Origin: Chaunax sp. Z400
Taxonomy: Eukaryota > Chordata > Actinopteri > Lophiiformes > Chaunacidae
Reading direction: 5' to 3'
Assembly: GCA_037577475.1 (NCBI GenBank)
Contig: CM075197.1
Location: 12,847,018-12,911,017 of the forward strand
DNA length: 64,000 bases
A model generated the notes under the pieces. That model worked only from the letters and a program-made list of their open reading frames with translations. It was not told the origin of the DNA and did no database searches. Below, piece after piece: positions 37,101-46,709 of the stretch (its first letter is position 1; the number at the start of each line of letters is the position of its first letter). The position numbers and the translations under genes were made by a program.

Positions 37101-38816
37101 TCGCATGAAAATGAAAACCTGCGTTTTGTTCTTGAATAAATGTTAACGATTATCTTAATTTAATGAGTAACAAAAAACACCAAAAACATAAGCGCAATAA
37201 ATTTCTCAGCTTACACAACTGGAGTGTACAACATTATACACCATCAGTTATTAGTGTGAACCCCATCAGCACTGATCACAGCTGTAATCCTCCTCCTCAT
37301 GGACTGGTACAACCAGCAGATGTCCTCCTGTGGGATGGCAGCCCACGCATCAGTCAGAGCTGCCTGGAGTTTCTGCAGGGTCTATGGAAAAGAGTCGCAC
37401 TCGCTCACTCAAATATCCCCACAGGTTTTCAATGGGGTTTAGGTCGAGGCTCATCGCTGGTGAGTCCAGAACTATGATATTACGGTCCTCCAGAAACTGG
37501 GCGCTCACATAAGCCTGGAGATGGCATCCAGTCAGCACAGCACCAGTATAAGGTTGTTGGGTTTGAAGTCCATCAGGCCTCTTATAGTTTTTTAGTACTG
37601 TATGTACAGGCTTATAATGGGTGCCAGTGGTCTCTGCAGCTTTTGGAATGCAGATAGATCAATCCTGATCCTGTGTTGTTACACATGATCGAAAAGGGCG
37701 TGAGGTGATTTGTTGTTGTTCCTCTGGATCTATAACGATGGCGTTGATGCACTGTTGTGGAATGGTGAGCATTCAGTGGTGTGTGTGGTCATTTGGGATT
37801 AACTGGATAAAATCATAGTGGCTACATCAATAAAAAAAAAAACATGTTTTCAGACACTACTCAGAAAAATCAGTCAAGTGTGACCAAACCACAGATGTTG
37901 AGAATTATTACAAAACCTGCCCGACATATATGCACAACCATGTTGGGCCAAAAAATTAATGGTGCATTTTTAAATCCATTACGTGTAGATTCACATAAGA
38001 AGTGAAACTAGTTTAGTTCCACCTATGGTCCTGAGGTACCGGCATACTGCAGAGCAAAAAGGGAAGTTGGATTTTCACGTTTCTGTATTAGCTAGACAAG
38101 TGACTTTATTCAGTCTAAAGACATCACATCTAATAAATCATGACATTATCAGAGTTTGACATTTACTTGGAATCCCATTCGAATAAAAGAAACCTTGTAC
38201 AGGATTAAAATAGTATTTGTTACCTGTAATCCTGTGTAACCTCATTTGATTACTTGAAAAAATCAATAGACTATTAACTCTTATATGACAACTGTACTGA
38301 TAGATAAATTACATTTCCATCATCTCAATTAAGGTTGATGACAGGTTTAGATATCATGATAAACGTGTCTTTAATGTTACCATCAGAGATCCTTAATAAA
38401 CTAGTCAATAGCCCAAATAACAAGCTATTGAAAGGGCTAAGCTTTTCAACACTCTGTCATCTCATTATTTTTCTTGCTATTTTATAAAGAACTGCAAACA
38501 TACCATAACAGAAAGGAAAACACACCCCATCATGAACTCTGCGCATGCGCCGATGGATTAAAATTTATCACAAGCATTCATCACACATGCAGCATTTAAC
38601 ATAACCTTATTGTTGTTAATAAAACATGGCACAGCCTCTTCTTAATGTTTGAAAACATCTGTTAAGCTATCTTATGCTATGCTCATCTCATGCTAGCTGT
38701 ACCTGTCTGGAGTGCCTGGGCTGCTCGGAGCCATTGAGCAGCGGTGTCCCCTCTCCGGCTGCCCCAGATTCGTCAGCTCGGCTGGACCACGAGACTTTCT
38801 TCGTAATGTTGGCCAT
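18126..38816 (-). CDS. clcn7: H+/Cl- exchange transporter 7 (ClC-7), complete, 25 coding exons
   Basis: ClC-7 exchanges 2 Cl- for 1 H+ across the lysosomal and osteoclast ruffled-border membrane, with Ostm1 as beta subunit. Exons (minus): 38816-38703, 36713-36636, 34733-34668, 34041-33976, 33816-33684, 32133-32024, 31582-31502, 31418-31356, 31207-31124, 28018-27925, 26857-26793, 26649-26533, 26435-26381, 25068-25008, 22857-22716, 21963-21870, 21704-21532, 20634-20583, 20443-20316, 19785-19700, 19477-19345, 19125-19066, 18965-18789, 18474-18394, 18212-18126. They sum to 2400 nt, 799 residues (human about 805, also 25 exons). Visible: MANITKKVSWSSR head, acidic dileucine E-G-T-P-L-L near residue 22, GSGIP (194-198), GKEGP with the gating glutamate at 238, proton glutamate in SLEEG at about 305, AGVFIP (503-508), then two CBS domains (about 621-690 and 731-790), including SIHVSQDERE and VVGLVTRKDLARY. 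All junctions are GT-AG. No breaks seen. Confidence 0.97.
20581..20583 (-). other. clcn7 exon 18 donor (example of a verified junction)
   Basis: The shortest coding exon (20634-20583, 52 nt) encodes IWADPGKYALIGAAAQL. It joins in phase to TPADS of exon 17 and to GGIVRMTLSL of exon 19, which supports the model where exons are small and easily missed. Confidence 0.8.
22330..22505. repeat. Common percomorph interspersed repeat (clcn7 intron 15)
   Basis: Phrases 'catgctaatgttgg', 'attagcactaaacataaagt' and 'gaggctgatgggaatgt' are typical of a very abundant fish repeat. No coding content. Confidence 0.65.
23660..23850. repeat. Interspersed fish repeat fragment (clcn7 intron 14)
   Basis: 'tttatttgacagggacaatg' followed by 'gaagcaggttttgtg' and 'ggagcagactataatccag' resembles an abundant fish repeat. 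Assigned from memory of its text only. Confidence 0.4.
24060..24140. mobile_element. hAT-type non-autonomous transposon end
   Basis: 'cagggctattcaattggtgg' followed by 'gggtccggcccacgacg' is typical of hAT-family terminal sequence (CAGGGGTATTCAA-like end, then CCGGCCC). The opposite end was not identified, so this is a fragment in clcn7 intron 14. Confidence 0.55.
28314..28713 (+). mobile_element. 400 bp LTR-derived element with a tRNA-Pro primer site and inverted ends
   Basis: Starts TGTGACAACCC and is flanked by a 4-bp direct repeat ATGG (28310-28313 and 28714-28717). The first 361 bp look like a complete LTR: TG...CA ends, TATA box at 28407-28414, AATAAA at 28605-28610. Four bases later comes TGGGGGCTCGTCCGG (28679-28693), matching 15 bases of a primer-binding site complementary to tRNA-Pro. 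Overlapping it by two bases, a 22-bp exact inverted copy of the LTR start closes the element (28692-28713). It has no coding region. It sits in clcn7 intron 9. Seen: all motifs. Known: LTR and primer-site logic. Inferred: origin by aberrant reverse transcription, or a small non-autonomous family. Confidence 0.75.
28920..29030. repeat. Interspersed repeat with 'tatagcgcctttcaa' core
   Basis: 'aaatttatatagcgcctttc' then 'cacggacgctttacatag' is a frequent fish repeat core next to A-rich sequence. Located in clcn7 intron 9 between the LTR element and the minisatellite. Confidence 0.5.
29265..30838. repeat. 26-bp minisatellite, about 60 units, with higher-order structure
   Basis: Head-to-tail 26-bp unit, consensus ACTACTGCGTTCTACACTAC plus a variable hexamer that is usually AGCTGT and less often AGCAGC, AGCAGT or AGTACC. 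A second variant changes ACTACT to ACTACA. The order of variants repeats: the block from about 29967 recurs 338 bp later (13 units), with one unit missing in the second copy. The consensus contains CAGCTG, an E-box and PvuII site. It lies within clcn7 intron 9. Confidence 0.97.
31056..31113. repeat. (CA)n microsatellite close to clcn7 exon 9 donor
   Basis: CA tract with one ACC interruption, a few bases beyond the exon 9 donor (exon ends at 31124). On the transcribed strand it is a TG tract inside the start of intron 9. Confidence 0.95.
32740..33240 (+). pseudogene. Tc1-like transposase fossil (clcn7 intron 5)
   Basis: Conceptual translation shows pieces of a Tc1/mariner DDE transposase: YPAAYIQEVDRFGGVVMMWG, then after an in-frame stop GITFMHDNARLHVAHVCQEY, which contains the second-aspartate motif (HDNARxH). 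The frame ends before the usual third catalytic region and has stops, so it is dead. Matching end inverted repeats were not delimited. Confidence 0.75.
34400..34545. repeat. Interspersed fish repeat with A-rich centre (clcn7 intron 3)
   Basis: 'tttcgaacatgtaaaaa' plus A-rich sequence and 'gacaataaattgcatccgcc', sharing text with 13470-13565. Confidence 0.55.
35405..35520 (-). repeat. Copy of the 'CCTCCGCCAAG' repeat family, reverse orientation
   Basis: 'gtgaaggaggttatg', 'gtctgtttgttggtttg' and 'ttagcaggattacacaaaaa' are the reverse complement of text found at 56880-57045 and 57835-58010. It lies in clcn7 intron 2. Confidence 0.6.
37200..37620 (-). pseudogene. Tc1-like transposase fossil (clcn7 intron 1)
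   Basis: Minus-strand translation includes FLEDRNIIVLDSPAMSLDLN followed by PIENLWGYL, which is the third catalytic region (PALSPDLNPIE.W-type) of Tc1-family transposases, with substitutions. The surrounding sequence is out of frame or broken. It differs in orientation from the fossil in intron 5. Confidence 0.75.
38540..38551. promoter_or_regulatory. NRF1-like palindrome in clcn7 intron 1
   Basis: TGCGCATGCGCC matches the NRF1 consensus YGCGCAYGCGCR at nearly every position. It is about 150 bp inside intron 1 from the exon 1 donor. Function inferred from the motif only. Confidence 0.45.
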
Positions 38817-39010
38817 GGTGGTCCCCGGTAACTCGCCGCCCTGACTGCCGCTTGTTTATTTCATTAATTCCAGCTATTGGTAGCTACCTACGGCTATTCT
38901 TTCCCAGCTCCCCATGATCATAACTCGTGACATTTTGTAAGGATCGCGTGAAGGGCCAAAAATAGCTTTTTCCTGCGGTGGATGCTGGGACTTGAAGTTT
39001 ACTGGTCTGG
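38817..39010 (-). promoter_or_regulatory. Proximal promoter / 5' UTR of clcn7
   Basis: Immediately upstream of the start codon, GC-richer than its surroundings. It contains a CCAAT motif on the minus strand (near 38875-38879) and, at 38980-38999, a 20-bp stretch matching about 17 of 20 positions of the ZNF143/THAP11 site (plus strand reads ATGCTGGGACTTGAAGTT). No TATA box is obvious. Start site not placed. Confidence 0.5.
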
Positions 39011-40465
39011 GGCGAAAAACCTAAGTTTAGTGTCGTCAGGCCACCGCCAATACTATTGACTGTTGTTAATGCTTGATTATTGGAACACTGTAAATCTAAC
39101 AAATCCATTATTAAGCTATAATTTTAGAGAATGGTGAATTGGGAACAAATACATGATTAGCCCACTTTGTTTAATTCTTTTACATTTCTTTTTCCGATTC
39201 CAGTAAAAAAATCTACTTTTGATAAACACACAGAGCAAAAACATATAAAGGGGTTTGGGGAAGGGAGTGATGTCAAGGTGGACACAAACTCCCCTTACTG
39301 CTTCCTATAATATTCATAGGAACACAAAATACTCCATTCTGCCTACATCAAGGCTGTGTTTCACCAATGAAGGCCTAAGATGGACCAAAGTATTTGACCC
39401 TGTTCCTACTAAATGTGACAAGAAGTGTTTAATATTGCGGATCAGATCATACACAATTTAAAGTTCATTTTGGAACTATGCACCCTTCATAAGGATAAAA
39501 CAAGCACATGCATTATAAGTTTCTATTGACAGTCAAAAAATGACCAAATCTGCAGTCATACACTGGGTATCAGTTTAAAGGAAAGTTAAAGACATCCATG
39601 AACAGGTAAGGAAAAGGGGCAACATCACTGACAAAAAATAATGTCACAATTAAAACTACTAATAATAAGTTGTTTTGTTATACAACATAAAGTAATGCAT
39701 TTTAGAAGTGAGTCTGTACTCAGCGTTAGGTCTGAGTCTAAGATTTTTTTTAAATGTCTATGAGAAAGATAGAAACAGAAAGAAAATATATATATATATA
39801 TATATGATAGGTATCATTTTAGGATCATCTGTAGTGTTTAACAATTATATGATGATATGTGAGAAGTCCCAGTTCTGGTAAATCACTAACGCTGATGAAG
39901 TTTGCCAAAGTGAGACACTATTCTTCTGCACAGAAAATTGTTTGTAATTACATATATTTACTCTATTACTATACAAATGTGAGGTACTTGTACTTAAGTA
40001 TTTTCATTTTATGCAACTTTCAAGTTAAACTTCATTATTCAGAGGCAAATATTGTACTTTATTGGACAGCTATAGTTAGTTACTCCTCGGATTACAATTT
40101 TTCATAACCTTCCTGTCGACTGAATTACATTAAATTAGAATTTATAAACTGTTTGTTTATGTGTTGAGAAAATTCTCCTTCTGTTTTTCAAAGCCCTCTT
40201 GGATTAGCTGAAAAAGGCAGCGTCACAAATTGACAACATGGCTGCTTTTATTAGCTCAGATTAAACTTCCCATCAGTATGCAGGCATTAAAATGAGCTCA
40301 ACCTTAAACATATATTGCACTAAAATTCAGCATACACATTGATGCACTGGTAACATTGATCCAAAAACATCCTATACCATTGAATCGTTAAGTCCAATCA
40401 GAATATTCTGGTGTGTGTATATTCAGGAATATGAAATACTGAAATAAAAGAAACAAGTTTTGAAA
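39011..40465. other. Intergenic region between ptx4 (3' end) and clcn7 (5' end)
   Basis: About 1.45 kb of AT-rich sequence with a (TA)n tract near 39787-39804. The only feature I can support is a candidate ptx4 poly(A) signal, AATAAA on the minus strand at 40252-40247, about 215 nt after the ptx4 stop. Confidence 0.5.
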
Positions 40466-43400
40466 TTAAATCCCTACACAGTGCTCTAAGCATTCACATG
40501 ACATCTGCTGCACTTCACCATGTACCTCTTTTATATCCTCCATGCTAAGCACCACCCCTCTGGGCACACCTCTTCCTTCTGCCACTCCTTCCACCTCTAA
40601 AGGACTCAGCACTCGGTTCCACACCCTGAACCCTGCCATCTGCCCAGCAAAACCCTCTGCAGGGTCAAACCCTCCACCAACGCTGTCCTGCTCCTGGCCA
40701 AGCACCACTGATCCACCTCCGGGAATTTCCCAGCCCTTCCTGAAGCTGGAGCCTGAGGAAGTTAGGCAGTGGTCACTGTAGTGCCAGAAATGTCCCTGGA
40801 TCGAGGACCAGACGACGCAGAGGTGGTGCCACTGAGCATCCAGGAGCAACGACGCAGGGAGACGTCGATAGACAGGGTCTCCGATGACAAAGTCCAGAGA
40901 TGGAGAGGAAGAGGAGACAAATGAGGAAGCTGAGAATGGTGAAGAGGAGTAATAGGGGTGGGAAGATGAGGAGGAAGTAGAGGAGGATACAAATGAGGCA
41001 GAGGAGCGTCCATACAGAACTAACTGGTTGTCATTGTCATCTGTGGCATAAGAGAGCAGTGTGCCGACATATGGTGCCTCCACACGGAGCCACAAACACA
41101 CAGAAAGTTCAGGAAGGTCGGGGAGAGTCAGGGAGAAGGTGACATAGTTGTCTGCTGAGGCCGAGGGGAAGACCAGCATGGAGTCCACGTTACAGACTGT
41201 AGACAGAGGGAAGGAGATATATTCAGTTTGACCTCTGTTGTACAAAAAAAAAGACAGTATCTCATCCTTTTGGAAGTTTAATGATTCTTTGATAAGTTAC
41301 AGTTTAAGGGTATGAAAATCATTCTCCTAATACACAATCATAAAAAAAGTGGAAAAAAAGTAGTTAGTCATTTCTGGATATCATCCAGCACTTTGTTTAG
41401 ACAGAGCCAGACTGTTTCCCCCCTGTTTCCAGTCTTTATGTTGAGCTGAGATAATCTGCTGCTGGCTGAAAATTCATATTTAATGTAATTATCCTACAGA
41501 AGGTGAATAGGCAGAAAAGACAGTCAGAACATTAAATCTGCTTATCATAACTTAAAGTTAGTAAAATACAAGTCAACGTTAAATTAAGCCAGATGAGAAT
41601 TTGTAAAAATGTTTTAATGATTAATGAATGTAACAACAAACCCACAGCAAACCACTGCAACCCATTGTAAAGGTGCAAATTATTACTTACTGGTTGCATC
41701 CTTTTTAGGCACTGGTTGTGCAGGGATCTTTTGCCTCACAGGAAGCTGCAGGAGGTTGTGGATCACTGAAGATTCCTTCTTTGTGTCCCTTTCTTCCTCC
41801 TCTCCTCCATTCCACTTACTCACCCAGGGCTGAAAAGACTCAGACTGGGCCCGAGGGAGAGGATCTGAAGCCTGGGGGTGGGGATCCTCCAGGTGGATTC
41901 TGGTCTGTCTGAATAATTGAGGCTTGGTTTGCTGTTGTACCTGGCGTGGGATTTGGGCATGATATGGCATGGTCTGGCCAGACAGGAGCTGCTCCTGCTG
42001 GATAGGGTAAGGTCTGGTCTTGGCCTGCACCTGGATCTGGATCTGTGACTGGGGATTGTAATGGTCAGGCTGGGGCAGGAAATCTATGGACTGGGGTTTA
42101 GTTTTTGCATACTGGATTTGCACCTGCGGGTGAGAATCTGGCTTAGGTCTTGACTTTTGAGCATTTGAATGTTTAGGCTGTTTTGGTGCTGTCTGGTATT
42201 GATCTGGCTGTGGGGGGGTTCTATACAGAGCTGCAGCCTCTGACTGATTATTAGTCTGGTCATGGATGGTACCTTCTGATCTGGGTTGAGTATGTCTATC
42301 CAGAATCATTCCAGGCTTCCCTCCTCTCTGTGTCTGACTTCTCCTCTGCTGTTCATAGTATTCCTGAGGTGTGATGTTGGAGTTGTTGGGCTTTCCTACA
42401 CTCGACAACTCTCTGTTATTCCCCCCTCTGTTAAACAGCAGGACCTCACTAAGCCGGCCCTCCAGCCGGGTCACACGCTGCGCCTGGCTTTTCAGAGATT
42501 CCTGCATCCCTTTCAGCCCCACAAGCAGCTCATCTCGCTGGGCCTGAAGGGCAGCCAGCCTTTCCTCTTGGCTCTGGAGCTCCAGAGTGAGGTTGAAGAA
42601 GTCATGAGCTGGATCAGGTCTTTGTTTCTGGGCATGGCGGCGGTTCTCCCTCATGCTCCTCTCCATCAAAGCCAGACGACCCTCCAATCGCTTACTCTTC
42701 TTCTCGAGTTTCCTACGCCATTCTCTGGGATAATAAGCAGCATGAGAACACTTTTTTATTTCTGTAGTGTTGTTGTTGTTGTTGCTTATAGTAAAGTCAG
42801 GCCTGTTCCTAATTATTACATTTTATCTTTTTGACTCACTTCAAGGGCTTGTTCTATGAAGAGTATAAATGGTAATGAATACTGCAATGATGCAGTATTC
42901 ATTAAATTAAAATATATTGACATATCTGGAAGAAAAAAAAGTGATGCATTAAGCATATCTTAATATATGAAGAGACTTTGATACAAATATATATTAATAA
43001 CAATCACAAACCCATTGGCCTATATTTCCTTATATATGAAAAATAAAAGAAAGTTATTATAATATATATATATATTATAATAAATAAAAAGCATCAATTA
43101 CTGGTCAGTTTGGAAATGTATTACATATACATTAATTTATTTATTTCACATTACTTTGCAAATGCATTGCATCAACAGGTGTTAAATTGCAGAAGATATT
43201 AATATACTTTTGTCTCGTAAGAAAAAATATAAAGACGGTATAATCCCCCCACAAAAAGAACCGATGCTAAAAGGAAAGGCCACTTTCTCGCAACTTCCTT
43301 GTCAAAATCCTAAAGTTTGACAGAGCATTTACATTCTCTTCTTTTTTCATGTCGTAATAGTCTCTGCAGTGGTTCCTGTTGGTCTCTGAGCTGGACTGCT

Positions 43401-44538
43401 GTGGCTGGAATTACCCATTACTCACACTCTTTTCTCACTTCTCCAATCTACTCTCCAAGATGCCTTTACTCAGCAAATACAGTGCTGGGGATTTCTCTAC
43501 AATATATTAGCTCACATATAATTTATATAATTACATATGATTACATTCGACCTTTAGTATGTGTTCCTGAGCTCTAACCTGAGGCCCTCTATCTCCTGCG
43601 TTGTGCTCTGCTTGAAGTGTTCGAGGTCCTGTGACATGTGGTGCCAATGGTCACTCAAGACCTGAACGTGCTTCCCCAGTGCCTCTGAGGTGTTTCTGTT
43701 CGGATTCAGGGCCAACATCTCCAAACGGGCTTGAGTCAGTGCCTGGAAACGCTGGAACTAGTAGAAAAGAAATATCTTTTTTACAAGTCTTTTGCAGTTA
43801 TTTAGAAACTGAAGGTCAGGAAAATACCCAAAAACTCCAGAGGAGGGAAAAACATAACATGACTGTGATGACCTTTTCTGCTAGCTCACTGCACTTTTAG
43901 ATTTTGACCAGTAAAACTGTAGGCCTACATCTGCCCTATACGAAGTTTTGACTGATACAATGAAGTTGAGGAAAAGGGTTTTCAGGTTCAAGCTCTTGGC
44001 CAAACTATGTAGCAGATGACGTGCAAAACTTTATTTTTACAAGTTAAAAAAAAAAAAATCAAAATGTGCCGATTGATTAGAAATGCTATGCTACTGTATG
44101 ATTTTTAGTTGCACTTCACAAAGGGGTTTTCGTGAAGATCGCAAAAAAACTACAGAAATTGCTCCATAAAAAATGGCAAATCAATACGAACAGAGTTTAA
44201 ACCCACCCCACTTTCGGGACATTTAAATATCATTGAAAGTTCAAACAAAGTCCAATCATCCTACTAATCTCCTCTGATTGGGCCATTTATGTTCAGCTAT
44301 TTTTGGCAAGAGACCTTTTCCTTTTTAACTGTGAATAAACTCTCAACAGGAAACTGGACCTTCTACTGCTACTGCTATTACCCTTACTTGTACATCTATC
44401 AGTATACTAATAGCACTAATATCTATCTATCTATCCGTCTATATAGACAGATAGATAGAGAGAGAGATAGAAATATATATATATATATATCTATATATAT
44501 ATAGATATATATATATATCTATATATATATAGATATAT

Positions 44539-44575
<37 letters not shown>

Positions 44576-44601
44576 GAGATAGATAGATAGAAATATATAT
44601 A

Positions 44602-44637
<36 letters not shown>

Positions 44638-45005
44638 TATATATATATAGATATAGATATAGATAATACCACTACAGGCATAACTGCTACTATTACAATG
44701 AGTATTCCTACTACTATTACTATACTAAGTTTAAATAAGTATAATAGTATAGCGAATCAGTATTACTTGTACTATTACATCTCAGTAGTAGTAGTATGTC
44801 TCAGAAAACTACTATTAATGTTCACACTGGTACACACAAACACACACACACACACACACACACTCTGACACAAGCTGACCTGCTCGTTGAGTCTTCGTAG
44901 TTTCTGGGACACAGGATCGACTTCCTGCACCTTAACAGGATGAATTTGTAGCAGAAGCATGTGGATCAGTATCAGTGGCCACTGGCCGGACCTCAGGGTG
45001 CCCAT
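40466..45005 (-). CDS. ptx4: Pentraxin 4, complete, 4 coding exons
   Basis: Secreted long pentraxin. Exons (minus): 45005-44880, 43757-43579, 42724-41691, 41196-40466; phases fit and the total is 689 residues, against about 478 in human. Exon 1 gives a signal peptide (WPLILIHMLLLQ core). Exon 2 gives an alpha-helical segment with an N-x-S/T site. Exon 3 starts with a charged coiled coil (EWRRKLEKKSKRLEGRL through EERLAALQAQ) and continues as a long Gln/Pro-rich linker. Exon 4 is the pentraxin domain from C448: LLSYATDDNDN, FVIGDP, the family signature as HHLCVVWSS (residues 570-578, V where S/T is usual, as in human PTX4), LGQEQDSVGGGFD with the calcium-binding region, and a C-terminal CECLEHC. 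The start is the ATG giving the signal peptide; an upstream in-frame ATG exists. The ligand is unknown. Identification rests on the PTX4-specific segments and on the position next to clcn7, as in human. Confidence 0.94.
44418..44668. repeat. (GATA)n/(TA)n array with internal inverted repeat (ptx4 intron 1)
   Basis: Begins with (CTAT)n, switches through 'ctatatagacag' into (GATA)n, then alternates (TA)n and GATA blocks. The CTAT-to-GATA switch makes a perfect local palindrome. The array gives a spurious Ile/Tyr/Ser-rich frame. Confidence 0.95.
44840..44863. repeat. (CA)n microsatellite near ptx4 exon 1 donor
   Basis: Short CA tract about 20 bp inside intron 1 from the ptx4 exon 1 donor (TG on the transcribed strand). 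Confidence 0.9.
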
Positions 45006-46709
45006 GGCGCGATGGAGCTGGGATAGATGCAGCTGGGAGTCCAGGTCCCTTCCTGAATGTCCAGAGATAAAGGTAAAAAACAGAAGACAAAAAGACATAG
45101 CTGAAAAGGGCTGGTCTTGATACACACAATAAACACAAATGTACTAACCAAATACACAAACGCACACCCACCAGATGGAACAAGAACACACTTTCCATTT
45201 TCCACAACATCATCGGGGACCTCAGAGGAAATGCAGATGGATTTAACAGATAATCAGTTTCTCTCTGCTTCTCTTTCACTCTCCTGTTGAATATAAAGAA
45301 AAGAGAAATAAACTGCTGCAAAGAATCTAGATAATGTAGAACATTGAAAACAGATTTCTAAACGCTGTTAGTGTATATAAAGGTTATATATCTAAATGTG
45401 ACCTTTTCCATGAATTCAAATGACTACTGTTAAACAGCAGAGCTTGATAAGGAGACTACTGGTGAAAACAGGAGGCCTCCTGTTCAGCCCTCCCGTCCTT
45501 TTCTGGGTTCAAATCCACCTGAGGATCTGGGACATTTCTGTGTGGAGTTTGTGTGCATCCCCCATGGGTCTCCCCAGGTACTCTGGCTTCCTCCTACAAT
45601 CCAAAAACATGGAATATAAAGGAACTGGTGACTCTAAATTGTCCTTAGTTTTGAATGTAAGTGCATAGTTGTTTGTCTTTCTATGTATCAGGCCTGTGAT
45701 GAACTTGCGACTTGTCCAGTGTACCCTGCCTCTCGCCCAAAGTCAGCTGGGATAGGCTCCAGGCCCCCTGCACAGGATCAGCTGTTACAGAAAATAAATG
45801 GATGGATATGAAAACATCTGTTTATAACTTCAACCACTCTTTAACCAAACGCAGACATTGTGACCTTATTAATAAGACAAGGTACGAGTGTGTTTTCTTT
45901 CATTCAATGTGTGCACATTAGTGTTATGTAGCGGCAAATCTCATGCCAGCAGCAGATCTGTCTCCCTTCCTGTTAGTCTTTGTCTGTTTTCTGTTTGACT
46001 GACCCAATCCAGGAATCATGCTACCCTTCCTTCTGCTTTGTACTCCAGTTTGCAACACTGTGGCTTCATTCACAATAAAGATCTGGCCAATAAGTTTTTT
46101 TTAAGTCAATGAAAATGCATTTGATTCTGTTGTTTCATTCCACAAACGTATAAAAATGTATTCCTTACTTAAGGTATAAAGAAGTGCGAAGAAAGGACTA
46201 AAATTCTCCACTCGGAGCCAGACTGATGAGATTAAAAAGTCTGTCTTTGGCCATTTGATTTGCTCTTTTGAAAAAGAAAGGTCATAAACAAAACATTACA
46301 GTTATGGAGAGGAACAAAATGTTCAGTAAGTCACACCACCAATCCAAAGTCACTTTTGAATCTGGTTTCATTTTCACTATGACCTGAAGTCAGCATTTTT
46401 TCCTTTTCTTTGTCTGTTAGTCTTCCTGGAAAACACAGAGCTACACGCTGTCCACAGGAGCATCAATTTCATCACTTGAACAAGGTAGATTTGATTTAGT
46501 TTTGAAATTACACTGGCTTACTTTAATTTTGGTTAAAAAAAGGATCACTTCTGGTAAAAGCTTCGCTGTGGCTTGATGGGCTTTTCCTCTTGTGGTGTGT
46601 TTTTTCGAGGGCAGCTTTTATGACTTGAGTAATATATCATCCTTTCACTACAGATCCTGTATCAGATCACATAAGTCCAACACCGCTGATAAAGGCTCCT
46701 GCTGCAGAA
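45006..46709. other. Intergenic region between divergent ptx4 and the slc2a6-like gene
   Basis: The two genes are transcribed away from each other across about 1.7 kb. It contains a SINE (45425-45805). No TATA box or CpG-rich stretch was recognised for either gene. Confidence 0.5.
45425..45805 (+). repeat. tRNA-derived SINE, diverged
   Basis: The series 'tgtgtggagtttgtgtgc', 'ggtactctggcttcctcc', 'ggtgactctaaattgtcc', 'aagtcagctgggataggctc' and the terminal 'aaaataaatggatgga' is the body of a SINE family that is very common in fish. A shorter piece with its tRNA-like head is at 63215-63310. Confidence 0.8.

Noticed and set aside
40542..40781. 79-codon open frame opposite the pentraxin domain
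   Set aside because: Antisense shadow of ptx4 exon 4.
42286..42834. 182-codon open frame opposite ptx4 exon 3
   Set aside because: Antisense shadow of the ptx4 exon, which has clear phase-consistent junctions and family motifs.
44439..44681. Ile/Tyr/Ser repeat protein of 80 codons
   Set aside because: Translation of a GATA/TA microsatellite.
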